Of a DNA stretch of 64,000 bases, positions 11,992 through 23,748 are shown piece by piece (positions within the stretch are counted from its first letter, which is position 1; the number at the start of each line of letters is the position of its first letter). The notes under the pieces were generated by a model that saw only the letters and a program-made list of their open reading frames with translations, was not told the DNA's origin and ran no database searches. The position numbers and the translations under genes were made by a program. Source of the DNA: Macrocystis pyrifera (taxonomy: Eukaryota > Sar > Phaeophyceae > Laminariales > Laminariaceae). The DNA lies in contig JASSKH010000029.1 of NCBI GenBank assembly GCA_031763025.1, positions 8,910,571 to 8,974,570 on the forward strand, in the 5' to 3' direction.

Positions 11992-12736
11992 CTAGAAAAA
12001 AACCCTTCTGTCCGCCTGCCGCACTGGCTTGGACGCATGCGCTTCGATGAACACCATCCTGGCCTTCTGCAGGTGGAAGGAGGCGTTATCATTGCCGCCC
12101 TCTTCCACTGCCCTATCCAGGAGGTCAAATTTCGAGGAAGCTTCAGTGTAAGGCGGCGGCACGGTGTACCCGCACCCCGTCATCTCATTGTCGCCGTTCG
12201 TCATCAGTGGAGTCCATGCCGCCCACGCCAGAGTGCCTTCCAACTGCTGTGTCATCTCGTCCACTGCATCCGACCGCATAGCTTCGACGACGTCCTCCTG
12301 ATCCTCCACAGTCGCCCAAGCCTGAACCGCCTCGATGGCGGTCTCATCGGCGCACCCTTCCGCAATGATGTTCAGGTTCGCCAACAAATTGACCATCGCC
12401 GTCTCAGTGACGGGCGACCCCTGTTCATCTGCCTAGCGCACACGTGAGCTCACGTTGTTGAGCATTTTTTCAGCCCCTTCACCGCAGGGTCCTTGGAACC
12501 GCCTGGCACGCCTTTCACGTGGGCTGCCGTGAGCGTAGCCTCCATCTCCAGCGGCAGCGTTTTGGCTTTGACCCAGCGCCTGCATGGTAGAGGGATCGCC
12601 TCTCCTCCTGGACACGTAAATCCGCGCGCAACTCACACTTGAAATGACCTGCTATCGTAATGTGAGTGACTCCCTGATCAAGCAGTTGCAGTACCTCAAG
12701 CTTTAGCTCCAGAGTAAACCGCGCGCGAGACATGAT
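11992..12736 (-). pseudogene. pogo/Tigger-type transposase, internal deletion remnant
   Basis: The ATG at 12736 starts a CENP-B/psq-type helix-turn-helix (SRARFTLELKLEVLQLLDQG, then THITIAGHFKC and QEERRSL), the DNA-binding end of pogo-superfamily transposases. The frame degenerates after KPKR near 12560. The C-terminal tail reappears at about 12420-11992 (LDRAVEEGG, FHLQKARMVFIEAHASKP) and ends in RQADRRVFF, which resembles the C-terminal PCNA-binding (PIP-box) motif reported for pogo transposase. The central DDE catalytic domain, normally about 200-300 residues, is absent between about 12515 and 12430. This is therefore a dead deletion derivative. Terminal inverted repeats were not identified. 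Confidence 0.65.
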
Positions 12737-12808
12737 TTTATCCGTTTTTCCTGAACCAGATGTCACGCTCTTCCACGGTCCCGCCCCACGGCCCTTCTTG
12801 TCTGTACT

Positions 12809-13030
12809 TTAGCGCTTGCCCGCGGGGGCTTTCATGACATCCTTCGTGGAGGACTTGGCAGCAGCACACGCGTGACAGATGCAGTGCATTGGGCTGTCAC
12901 CATCTGGTTCCTCCACCTCGCCACAAAAGCCGTGAAGCCGGCCACCATACCCTCCGCTGCAAGTATGGCCGTCAGGGGGCTCCGGTGTGAGGCTTGGAAT
13001 AGTGCACAGTTTACCTGCTTCACAGGGCAT
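12809..13030 (-). pseudogene. cysteine-rich module upstream of the pogo remnant
   Basis: A 73-residue open frame on the same strand, 70 bp upstream of the pogo-type HTH. It carries spaced Cys/His residues (HTCSGGYGG, LHGFCGEVEE, MHCICHACAA) that could bind zinc. It may be an N-terminal exon of the same transposon gene. This is inferred from position and cysteine spacing only; I do not recognise the domain with confidence. Confidence 0.35.
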
Positions 13031-13139
13031 CGTGCACCTCTACTACTCGAGCGGTAGGGGTGTGTTCTGGTGGGGTGGTATGTACTGGTGTGTCCTGCTG
13101 GGGCAGTACGCCCTGCAGTGCGAGAGCTGGTCGAGGGTG

Positions 13140-13320
13140 TCTGTGAAACTGTGGAGGCCTAGACCGCCCTGAGTAAGGCGGCAGACCGCCCTATTGAGGT
13201 ACCATCCCTCATCAAGGCGGTGACCGCCTTACTGCGGGTTCCAGTCTTGCCAAGTGATTTTGACCGCCTTTTATCGGGATACGACCTCACTCAGACCTCC
13301 TTATAGGGGGACCCCCACCG
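13140..13320. repeat. cluster of short accgcct/aggcggt inverted words
   Basis: The words ACCGCC and AAGGCGG recur in both orientations, including the 17-base palindrome AAGGCGGTGACCGCCTT near 13213. No coding frame is seen here. It could be a decayed short tandem array or an element end. Confidence 0.4.
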
Positions 13321-13429
13321 TACTGTAAGGTCATGCAAGCACTGTAACCCTACCCCTTTACACGGGCGTGTAGGGTTGGACGTCTTGTTTCGAAAGAGGA
13401 CGTTGTAAAAAGAAGGGGAGAATTAGGTT

Positions 13430-14760
13430 ATCTTCTCACAGGAACACCTTTGTAACGCCTCCATAGGAAACGGAGGAGACGGGTCGATTCTCGACAGTCA
13501 CGTTGCAATTCGAGACGTGGATAGAAAGGGACATGCAGAATTAACGCTCGATGTACAACACGCGGGACATGTTGTGGTTTGGTCGCCATGGAGAACGTGA
13601 CCACCGACGTCTGATCATCTCTTGCCTCGCCACGATTCTCATTGGGCACTTGATGAATGACCGACGTGAGGGTATCTGTGCAGAAGACGCCGGTAGTGAA
13701 CATTCCGACTTTCGCCATCTGCGCAGTTCCCTTAGAGCCTTGGTGAAACAGCTCCCAGACGTCGACGAATATGATCAGCACTGATAGTGAGAAATCAGTA
13801 GGTTCAACAATGTGTCGATGTGTGAGACAAGCTGAGGTCTGGGCAAGGCATCCGGTTCCCACTGTGAGGCTGGCGGTGACATTGTGAAAACATAACCAAC
13901 CGAAGTTTTCTCCCTCCGTCGGCGTTAGTCCGGTCATCGTATGAGCGCTGTGGACTTCGCCCTGTGGTGGGGTGTTCGTGACTTCATCCTGTGCTGGGGT
14001 GTTTGCGTCTTTTTTACCTTTCTGGACCTTACATTTGGCGTCACTGTGGGTCGTCGAGTGCAGCGAGCACCATTTCGATGTAGTAGAACTTTCTCGTATA
14101 GAGTTCGTGTAGTCACGCTGAGTGTCCGAATTCTTGGCAGTTGTAGCACCTCACCTTTCGTGGTTTCTGTCTGGTTGCCATCGCATCTCTACTGGCAATG
14201 TTGTTGGTGTTGCCTGGTCTCGACAGTCGGTCGATGTAAAGGTTTATTGGATGTCGTCGATTTCGAAGTTCGAGCTGTGGAACATCGTCATTTTGACGAA
14301 CTCGTATTAATAGTCGTCGGTCAGTTCCTGCAGAAGGATGTCTTCAAACCTCTCGTCCGAGATCATTTCTCCCATTTCATGAAGTCGCACTCGCACCTCA
14401 AGCCGCTTGAAGATGTAGTCGTCAGGGTCTTGTCCTTGCTCCATCCGAACATCACAAGATTCTCACAACAGGCCCGCCGTGCCTCCTTGCTGTTGTTGTG
14501 GGATATGGCGTACAGAGCACTCCACGTTTGCTGTCTGTTTCCCAGACTTCCCGCCGAATTGCTGTCTTCGTGTTGTCTATCCAGTATGACAGAAAGGGCC
14601 GCTATTGATGAGGTACAGTATCGAGGAAAGATTCTCGCATGTTCGTTTCCAGCGGCTGATTTTCGCAAGATTTGCGGGGCCATCCGGGGTGTCAGTGTTT
14701 GTGAAAATCGGTGTCGATTCCATCAAACCGTTCAGAACACCAAACACGCCTTGGTTTGAC
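13430..14760 (-). mobile_element. Copia-like retroelement fossil, gag to protease region
   Basis: Minus-strand sequence resembles the gag of a Copia family known from algae and fungi. It has the words ISDERFEDILLQELTDDY (near 14340) and a zinc-knuckle-like WCSLHSTTHSDAKC (near 14060). Downstream sequence to about 13430 recalls the protease region. The integrase, reverse transcriptase and RNase H parts are not present and no LTRs were identified. The element is broken in many places, which suggests considerable age. Confidence 0.5.
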
Positions 14761-14904
14761 AGGGACAAGGTCACACGGGTTTTCGAGTACCCGTCACGAT
14801 AGTTCTCCGGTTTCGTCCTATCGAACCTGGAAAGGTTCCTTAATACGGGTGTTATGCCATTCACGGGTTCCTCCGTGTCTACTCTTCTTGATATTGTTTT
14901 CTTT

Positions 14905-15260
14905 CAACTCGATCTTGTGCGCGATCACCGGAAGCTTGCCGACCTGTTCTCGCTGGGCTTTCGTTTCTTCGTGCGGTTCGATCTTGTGCAGGTCTGCCGA
15001 CCTATCGTCGGGCTTCCGTTTGCTCGTTCTCGATTTTGTGCGCGATCGCCTGAACTTTGCCGACCCGTTCTCGCCGGATATTCGTTGATTCGTTCGGTTC
15101 GATCCTGTGCAGATCATCTGAACCGTGCCGACCTGTCTTCGGGCTTACATTCTCTGTTCAGCTCGATCTGGTGCGGATCGCCTGAATCGTGCCGACCTGT
15201 GTTGGCCGGGCTTCCCTTTCCTTGTTCAGCTCGATCTTGTGCGCGGATCGCCTGAAGCAA
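14905..15260. repeat. degenerate tandem repeat of about 70 bp
   Basis: About five to six units with the consensus words CTCGATCTTGTGCGCGATCG, TGCCGACCTG and CGGGCTTC follow each other. Unit starts are near 14907, 14979, 15026, 15097, 15161 and 15230, with unit lengths of 47 to 72 bp. The array lies at the upstream end of the Copia-like fossil and may derive from its leader or gag start. Confidence 0.6.
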
Positions 15261-17253
15261 TTTTGTTTGACCCGACTTACGTTGAATTCTAAACTTGTTT
15301 CGTGTGTTCCAGTACGATCACCAGCCTGTAGCTCTACCGCAGGGGATGCGCTGTATGTTGCACGCCTAACGTGGCTCAAAACCTGGCAGGGTTGATGAGT
15401 ACACACTCAGATGGCTGACTGATGACGCTCTTCAGAGGCTAACATAGAGTCGTCGTGAGACGAACTCGAGCAGCACTGATGATGTAGACGATAGTGGATC
15501 AGTTGAAATGGGCGCTCTTGGGCCAATTAAAGCATATGGTGGGATGAATCGTAGAGATGCGGGTGTGAGGAGTAAACAGGTGGGTGTGCAAGCACTCCTG
15601 TTCTGCTCGTCTCTATGTGGGGAGGACCCCCAGGTTCGACTCGACATCTGTGGCACTTCCCTTTCTTAGAGGGTGTAGCGCGTAGGACATGCCAGGTTTT
15701 GGTAAAGGATCGGTACGGACGATCTCACGAACAACCATCAACGATGATGGAAGAGGAAGCGAGAGTGTGCGAGGCACGGGCCTTGTGCATTCCAATCCGC
15801 AGTGACTACTTGTCACCGGACAATGCCACTGCTGACGGCATCTCTGCTGACGACAACAAATAGTCAAATATGGATGACCACAGTCGTACAATAAGATATA
15901 CGGATATCCACGACCTCGGCGAATGGTGGGACCTCCGCGAGACAATACCCATGCGACGGTCTGGTCGAGAACCTGGAACCCACATCTACAGTAATATCTA
16001 CCTGATACCAGCCTACGATATTACCTATTCTTATGCACGTTACCCCGAGTCAACACGTACGTCAACATTCGTTACCTCAGTCGATCCGTTACTTGTTGGA
16101 ATGTCGTTCCACACGCATATCCGCTTCGTGTACTTGACCAACTAATCGACGGGACAACGTAGACACCATGCACGACAATGTAGTCAGTATCCTGCATACT
16201 CTTGCTGACTTCCTATTAACCCTCTACCGGTGGCTAGTGGATCTCTCGATGATTTCACTCTTGAACATACCCTTCCTTACTGACTTTGCGATGAACATCT
16301 ACTGGCGACCAGTGGATCACCCGAAGATCTCAATCTGTAACATCCACCAGCTATTAGTGGACTTATGACCTTGCCTCGTCTCAACGCGTGAATTGGTGAA
16401 GAAACTAATGCAAACATTTAAATATCTTGCCTTTGGTGGAATGTATCGTTAAGCAGTGCAACCACGTGCTGGTAGCTCAATTTCAGAACAACTGCGCCCT
16501 CAACGCACCATTGTTTGAAAATACCGCGCCCTCTTGTCTGGACATTCCTCACCAATGAGATGCTGACGGAGGCCAACGTCAGCGTTGCGGCTGTGCACAA
16601 TGTGTTCGAAGTCAATTTGAATTGTCTTCTCCCATTCTCAGCCGACCTGAATGGACGTCAAACGCCTGAGAAAGAAAACATTGACGCCCACTGACACGCA
16701 CGGAAGGGCATAAGACGAGCCTTGTAATAGTAGTGCCTATTTCAAAATTGTCGGCGAGTATTAGCTTTCAGCCATTTCACCTCTCTCACTCTCGTGGGTG
16801 CCGGGGTTTACATGTTCCGTGAAGATCGTCACGCCATCAAACTGCCCAACAGCCGTGGGAATGCCGTCTCGGGGATCTGGTATAGAAGTCGTTGCGTCGT
16901 GGATGGAGGCGCTTGACTTGCAATTGGAGAATATGCCAAGGAACGCATGCACATCCTTGGAAAACGTTACTTTCAGCCTAGATGACGTGACGACGAGGCC
17001 CACACACACTCGAAAGTGCGCGCATACTACAATACGGCACCTCCACGCCAACGCCAGAACACATCCTATGCACGGTACACACTGCATACAATGTATCTGG
17101 CACGGCAGCCGGCGTTGTACGTAGTTCACATACGTTGCTACGGGTGCCTGGTGTTCCTGCACCGTGGACCGCACCCCCACTTTCTGGTTGAACACATTCT
17201 TCCGGAACTGGTGACGAACAGACATCAAGATGAAATAATCGCCAGTGACGTGC
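15261..17253. other. unassigned sequence, no gene seen
   Basis: Only short open frames without recognisable motifs. A local repeat of the words gtggat and ctggtggc occurs at 16220-16360. I see no gene. Confidence 0.35.
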
Positions 17254-17255
17254 TA

Positions 17256-17362
17256 CTTCGGGGGACCATAGTACTAAGGGCCTATGTTACACACAAAAAC
17301 CTATATATATAACCCTATTTTTACTTCCAATATGTTGTCCTATTTGCTATGGTCCCCCGTCA
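17256..17362. mobile_element. diverged copy of the 105-bp TA-duplicating MITE
   Basis: The ends CGGGGGACCATAG and CTATGGTCCCCCG are inverted repeats flanked by TA on both sides (17254-17255 and 17363-17364). Length and termini match the three better copies at 33816, 45829 and 57266. The inside is AT-rich and more diverged. Confidence 0.6.
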
Positions 17363-17529
17363 TAGTCCTGCATCGGGTAAAATCTCTTCTGGTTGATGGA
17401 TATGTCTGCGAAACTATGTGGCGTCGTTCTTCGTGTCCTCGTGGATACATGATACAATTTAGTTCCTAGCGAGGGGCCTAAGGAACAATATCCTATTTGG
17501 TGGGTTTCGGACGATAGGGTATATCATAC

Positions 17530-17534
17530 CAATC
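17530..17534. repeat. target-site duplication CAATC (left)
   Basis: The five bases CAATC precede the left LTR and recur at 24027-24031 directly after the right LTR. This is the 5-bp duplication expected for a Copia insertion. Confidence 0.75.
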
Positions 17535-17812
17535 TGTTGGTTGATCTCTAAAGGTATAGACGCAGCTGGCAAGGGAACGCGTGGTTGACTCCAGACAGTA
17601 ACACGGAACTCCTCTTATATTATATCCGAGCTGTCGAGTGACAGCTCATGCATCGTATGCAGATTATTATTCAACATGACGCGGGAATAAACCTCCCGTT
17701 TATCCCCCCGAAGATCCAACTAAATATCCCTCTCCTATAATCCTATGTCAATATATGGAACTCCCTAATATTAGATGTAACGTCTCCGTCGTGTTTCTGA
17801 GCACAATCAATA
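17535..17812 (-). repeat. Copia 3' LTR
   Basis: Matches 23749-24026 over 278 bp with about eight differences. On the element's strand the LTR begins TATTG and ends CAATCAACA, so the 5' dinucleotide is TA rather than the usual TG. Confidence 0.9.
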
Positions 17813-17826
17813 TCCCCCCTGCTCAT
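17813..17826 (-). other. polypurine tract of the Copia element
   Basis: On the minus strand the sequence immediately before the 3' LTR is purine-rich (agcaggggggata), the expected position for plus-strand priming. A second run of six G lies about 30 bp further inside. Confidence 0.6.
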
Positions 17827-18469
17827 TATACACGACCATACTTTAATATCCCCCCAGCTCTGTACACTACAATGTACGACTCCGCTGGGTGGAAACATCT
17901 CAATATTATGACCAACTCAAACGAAATTCAGAAACATAATTTCACTCCAGAACCAAAAATCAAACTCTCAATTTCCAAAATACTATCCAAACTCTCCAAC
18001 TCAGAAAACATTTTCTATGGACCGCACACGCCCCGAGGCGCTTCATAGTCTCTCTTCAACCTTATCCAAAAAAATCTCCCTCTATTTCATGAGGAATTAA
18101 TGCAAATCATATAAAACATCACAGTAGTCATACTCATCAGAATAAAAGTTAAGCCAAGAAAATAAATGCCAGAGATCGCAAGGAACCCCGTTCCCTTGGA
18201 CAAGGGTCTCCCCTTGCCCCCTACACCCGCCATAGATACACAGATCGCGACGGTAATGCGAGATAGCATACATTCCTTCGCTTGAATTTTATTTGACGTG
18301 GGGACTACTCGAAAACACCAAAAACACTCGAAATCCATCACCAGGAACGAAATGGTATCATCCTCGGAATTAGCCAGGGAAAAACGGCAGCATCTTCGGA
18401 TTTATACGTAGTTCACACAAATCCTTCACTCAAAAATAACATAAAACCTTCCACCTCGGAAAAACCGTG

Positions 18470-19120
18470 TCAAATATTCATCAGAAAATCCCGGTGGTAA
18501 CGAAACACCGTGTTGTTGAGCGGCTTTGTCAAGAAGTCTGCATGCTGTTTCTCCGACTCTACATGGGTAATAACAAACTCCCCCTTAAAAATAAGCTCGC
18601 GCAAAAAGTGGTGTCGTACGTCGATGTGCTTCGAATTCGACGTGCACACTGGATTTTGTGCCAGGTGCCTTGCCCCCTCGTTATCCTCGAAAACCGTAAT
18701 GCATCTCTCGCCAAACCCCGGAAAAATAAAACTCCATACGTAGCGCATGAACATTGCCTCCTTGATGGTGTCTGCCAGTGCTACATATTCGGCCTCAGTG
18801 GTTGAGAGTGTGACGCATTTCTGCGTCCTAGAAAACCAGCACACACACGCCCCAGCACACATGATGACCCCACCGGAAACTGACCTCCTGTCAGTGGCTT
18901 TGTTGGCATAGTCTGCATCTGCAAACGCTACCAGCTCAAGCCCGCTACCCTTCTGGAACGTAATGCCGAAATCACTCGTAGAAAATACATACTCTAAAAT
19001 TCCGACTGCTGTCTTCCAGTGTACTTCCCTCGGCCTATTCGTGTACCTCGCTACCGCCCTCACCGCGTTCGCAATATCTGGTCGTGTTTGGTTCGCAAGC
19101 CACATCAAGCACCCCACCAA
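18470..19120 (-). other. Copia RNase H region
   Basis: Carries the conserved Copia words MVGCLMWLANQTRPDIA, AFADADYAN, STTEAEYVAL and FEDNEGA, then HIDVRHHFLRE towards the 3' end. Part of the fossil element at 17535-24026. Confidence 0.9.
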
Positions 19121-19850
19121 TCACCCACGGGTTCATTCTCGTCAAACTCCTCGAGCTTCACACCAGTCGAAAGCGGGTTATTCCTCCCAGAACTAACACC
19201 AAACCTCGCCGCGGTATTTTCAGCGAACGCCTGCTGCGAAATCGTCAAAGTACCAGCATCCCAATCCCTCGAAAAACAACAACCAGCATACCACCGCAAC
19301 TCGCCCAGATTGTTGATCGGAACAAGGTTGTTCAGGTCGTCACAGAACTGATCGCATCTAGCCTTGAGTCCTACAGCAAAAATATCATCCACATGAACTA
19401 CCGTTACAATGGAGACAGAGCCCGACTCGACCAACCTCATGACACACGCGTCAGCGGGGCTCTGCTCAAATCCTAGACTCTTCATGTGAGTGAGAAGGTG
19501 GTTGTGCCACGACCTCGACGCTTGCTTCAAGCCGTAGAGACTGCGATTCAACCTGACCACCTTACCAGACATTTCGCCGCAGCCGGGAGGTAGTCGCATG
19601 AATACATCCTCATCCAAACTCGACTGCACGAACGCCTGCTCAGCATCAAAATGACACAAATCCAAACCCAACTCGCACGCAATAGCACCCAACAAACGGA
19701 AACAAGACGCTGCAGGCGTCGGAGCAAAAGCCTCAAAGAAATCAATACCCTCACGCTGCTTGAAACCTCGTGCCACCAGCCTTGCTTTCGCCCGCACCAC
19801 GTCACCATGCTCGTTGGACTTCCAGGCGAACACCCACTTCGCCGAGATGA
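19120..19850 (-). other. Copia reverse transcriptase region
   Basis: Shows ARLVARGFKQREGIDFFEAF, FDAEQAFVQSSLDEDVFM, SLYGLKQASRSWH and the catalytic VHVDDIF (a YVDD-type box). This is the typical Copia reverse transcriptase core, part of the element at 17535-24026. Confidence 0.92.
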
Positions 19851-20299
19851 CGTTGAGCCCCTCTGGTTGCTACGTCGCTCCAAATGTCCCCGCGTCCGCC
19901 AGCCCATGGTACTCCTTGTCCATCGCCTGTCTCCAGATGGCCGAATACTCGTCCGCACACGCTTCAGCATACGAGTTCGGCGTCGAAAGCTCGCTCGCCG
20001 GGCGTGTGGGAAGGGGAGGGTTCTCGCGCGGTGGGGCTTGGTGGAAAAGTACATGGCCTTTACCTTCCCGCGCTGCCATCAACGACAGCAGCCCATGCCC
20101 CATAGCCTCGCGGTTCCGCGCAGTCTCCCCTCTTCTCCGCCCCCTCAGCACATCTCCACCTTCCGGATGTCGCCCAGCTTCCCCCCTGGCCCGATCACCC
20201 TGCACACCGCCACCACCCTCCTGGTGTCGTGCAGTCTCCCCCCTTGTCCGCCCCCTCAGCACATCGCCATCCCCCGGGTCCGGGATATAATAACCCAGT

Positions 20300-20363
20300 G
20301 CCCGGGCAGCACGCTGCGAAAGCTGTGGCTGCGGTGACTGCTGCGGCGGCGACGGCGATGATA

Positions 20364-20402
<39 letters not shown>

Positions 20403-20560
20403 GCGACGGCGGCGGCGGTGACGGTGGCTGTAGCGGCGGCGGTGACGATGACGGCGGCAGCGACAGCGACGGTGACGGCGATGGCGGTGGCGACGGCGAC
20501 GGCGGCGGCGGCGGCGGCGGTAGCGGCGTTGATGACGGCGGTTGCGGCGGCAGCAGTGGA
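20300..20560. repeat. CGG-rich trinucleotide tract in the Copia linker
   Basis: Long runs of ggcggc/gacggc triplets. On the element's minus strand they encode a Pro/Ser-rich linker between integrase and reverse transcriptase. The alanine-rich plus-strand frame is a by-product of the triplet run. Confidence 0.85.
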
Positions 20561-20799
20561 GATGGGGACGGTGGCTCGGGCCATACGTCGGGGCCCCTCA
20601 GAGGCTCCGGCGCACCCGGCGGTGGTGGCGACGGCGACGGCGGCGGCGGGGAGCTCTCCTCCTCCGAAGGCAGTAACCTCACAAACGGTTTGCTCGGGTG
20701 TTCCCAAGTGACGTCACGGGAGAACGACCTTCGGCCAGACATCAGCAGGATCTTGCTGCAGTCAGCTGCGTGGTGGTTGCCGCCGTTGAGGTAGAAGCA

Positions 20800-21606
20800 A
20801 GCCTCCGCCTTCGGCTCGGTCTTCAGGGTCCTCCTGACGTGGTGGAAGCCCGGCTTCAGAAACAGAAGCAGCCGCGCAAACGGTGGTCTCCCGTAGAATT
20901 TTCGGTACGGCGAGTGCATTTCCGGCTTGTCCCTTACCCTCGCCGTCATGTTGATCACATCGCTCGCGTACACGCATGACTCAGCCCAGAGGGGTTGCGT
21001 CGCCGGCATCCTTGCATCGCCGAACAGGCGGGTGGCCTCCAGGCGGGACGCCATTGCAAGCTCCAGCGTCATGGCGATCCGTCGCTCGACCACCCCGTCA
21101 TGCTTCGGAGAATCGACGGGCGTGTACTCGCGGCGGATGCCGTGGTGGTTGAGCAACTCCACGAACTCCGCCTTGGTGAACTCGGTGCCGTTGTCCGAGC
21201 GAAGGCACTCCACGATGGACGGCACACCCTTCGCGTTGATGTCGGCCAGGAAACCAGCGAAGACCTTCGGGACGTCGGACTTCCGCTTCAAGAAATACGG
21301 CCATCCCAGTCGCGAGTAGTCGTCGACGATTATCATCAAGTATGACGCACCGCCAGCAGACGTAGGCTGTTGTCCCGACAGATCCACGAACAGACGCTCC
21401 AGAGGCCTGGTAGAACGGCACTCGGTCGTCCACGGCACCGCCATCCTCCTCCCGTTCGCCTCAGAACACCCAGCACACGGAACCAACTCCCCAAAAACCT
21501 TAATGTCCATCTGACGTGCCGTCTCACGGAGAGTGTCAGCATGGGAGTGGGCAAGGGCAACGTGAAGGTCGTTAATATCGATCCTCCTCATTTTTCCAGG
21601 AGCCAA
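20800..21606 (-). other. Copia integrase region
   Basis: The region begins with an HHCC-type zinc motif (LHVALAHSHADTL ... CAGC). The core follows with PLERLFVDLSG, MIIVDDYSRLGW, RSDNGTEFTKAEF and HDGVVERRI, which hold the D, D and E of retroviral-type integrases. Part of the element at 17535-24026. Confidence 0.92.
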
Positions 21607-21879
21607 AACAGCGGGGTCTCTACAATCCGCGTGGCGTCTACGTATGAATCCGCGTCCCTACGCACGAAAGACAGCTGTCCATTCAACGTGTGAGCTCCCT
21701 GAGCATCAAGTGTCACCGGGCATTTCAACTTTACTGCATGAAGCGAAAATAAGTTGAAGCGAACACCGGGTACGTATGCTACGTCCATCAGCCTAACTTG
21801 AACGTCACCCTGAGAGCTGTGCATCACAATTGGAATCTGGCCGAAGTACTCTATCTTCAGTGACCTCATGTCACCGACC

Positions 21880-22110
21880 ACCAAACGGCTCTTACCAGGG
21901 GGAGGGGGAGTACAGTTTACCATACCAAAAGGGTTGCCAGTCACATGAAAAGTTGCTCCCGAATCCGCTACCCACTCTTCTCTCCCATTAACCCAAAACA
22001 AATCATCATTCGCCCTGCCTTGGTGCGCAAACTGCGCGGTGAGGAGATGCGGATCGAACGTAGGCGTAGGGTTGCCGTTGTTCGCTGGGCCAGGGGAGGG
22101 GGAAGTGCTG
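21880..22110 (-). other. Copia protease region
   Basis: Contains WVADSGATFHVTGN, the DSGA active-site motif of Copia aspartic proteases, then VGDMRSLKIEYFGQIPI and DVAYVPGVRFNLFS. Part of the element at 17535-24026. Confidence 0.88.
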
Positions 22111-22446
22111 AAGGAGGGTTGCCGTGGCGGGGAAGCTCCGGCCGAGGTATACCCACCACTGCCGTAGGGCGTCTCCTGCAGCCAGCCACCTTGGGGAGAA
22201 GCGGCACCCGGGAAAGCGATGTTCATTTGCTCGGGAGCTGCCTGGTATTCCGCGGCGTGGTGGCCCGGTCTGCCGCACCGGAAGCAGGGCCCCCTTGCGC
22301 CTCCATGTGTTGTTCGGTGGGGGACCCCAGCCTGCCGGAGTCGCTGCGGGCGGCGGGGGCATCGGCGGCAACGTCCCTGGTGGTGGGTCGGTAGGTACCC
22401 AACCCATGGGGGGGACTACTCCACCCGTACCGAAGGGGTCTGGGAC

Positions 22447-23691
22447 TTAGTCATCCCAACGGTACCTGCAGGCCACGGCATCCCAACGCCATTTGGGGCC
22501 GGTTATCCCCCCCGACGAAGCTCCTCCCCGGTTGCCACGTTGCTGATGGGGACGGTGCTGATGCTGCTGTTGAGGATGCTGCTGCTGCCGTTGGTGCTGC
22601 TGCTGCTGCTGCTGTCGTTGGGGCTGCTGCTGCTGCTGCTGTTGCCCATCCTTGAGCCTCCCACCTCTCCTGTTCCTCCTTCCCCCTCCTGGACCCGCAC
22701 CTCCGCCACCGGCAGGCTGCGCATCTCCGGCGTACAAGGCATGCTGACCTACCACTCCCTGCACGCCCAACGCCCTAGAAACCATCTCCTTCTCTACCTT
22801 GTCGTTAGCATACGCGTCACGGATGATCTCATCGATCTCGGAACGGGGGATGGAAGGGCGGGAAAGAATGGACTTGCTTTGAATAGTATACAAAGATGAG
22901 AGGTTGGTAACAATGTGGCGGTTTACTTCCTCTGCACTCTTGCCACATCCTAACATCGCCAGCTCGTCTGCTGCCTTGTCCACCCTTCCTAGGAACATCA
23001 AGGGGTTTTCATCCTCAGCCATTCGGATGGTATCAAACTCCCTCCTCAATCTGTGTGTTGCTGCTATCGTCTTCGGCATGTAATAGTCTTCCAACTCCTT
23101 CCAAGCACCACTCGGAGACATTGCCTTCTGCATTCTAAACTCAGCCATATCGTATCCTGTCATGGCTTCCATCATCAATCCATACACCAATCTCGCGTCC
23201 CTAATCTCCTGGGGGGAATGTCTGGAGGCTAATTCCTCCGGCGAAACCCTCATGTCACCCACCATAACTGGGTTTGCTGTGCTACTGAGTACATGCAAGC
23301 ACCCAAGCGATGATAGGTATGCCAAAAACTTACTACGCCACATGCTAAAGTGGGCCTCTACGTTATCGAACTTCGGGGGTCTCGACTGGGACAAACTTGG
23401 GCGGTACAAAGAAGGTAGTGACATGCCTGATCGGGCCTCCAGCCCAGGTGTCGGCACCGTCGACGCTGCTTGTTGTCTTCCAGCAGTTCCTTCTCCTCTC
23501 GTCCCCCCACCGGCCCCCCCTTCCTTTCCTGCTCCCTGCGCGTCCCTCTCGGCGCGCAGTCTCTGCTCCTCCATCGTCCTTTCCAGGACCTCTATTTTCT
23601 TCTTCATCTCCTCTATGGTCTTTTCACTCTCCACGCTGGCTTCTTGACTGGGCATGTCCTCGAAACTAGGCATGCCGAAGCAGGTTCCCAC
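22447..23691 (-). other. Copia gag region
   Basis: Starts with a coiled-coil-like segment (EKTIEEMKKKIEVLERTMEE), followed by a gag core (FDNVEAHFSMWRSKFLAYL; AWKELEDYY) of the UBN2/retrotran-gag kind and a Gln-rich stretch near 22.6 kb. Part of the element at 17535-24026. Confidence 0.85.
22540..22640. repeat. CTG/GCT triplet-rich tract in gag
   Basis: Runs of ctgctgctg encode Gln-rich sequence on the minus strand inside the Copia gag region. Confidence 0.8.
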
Positions 23692-23748
23692 CTCTCTAGG
23701 TTGGCCTTGGCTACGCTCGCCAATAGAAGATCGCCGGACTCACTAGTG

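Noticed and set aside
20229-20711. Alanine-rich 160-residue frame on the plus strand
   Set aside because: It is a by-product of the CGG triplet run inside the Copia linker, and the minus strand holds the real coding sequence.
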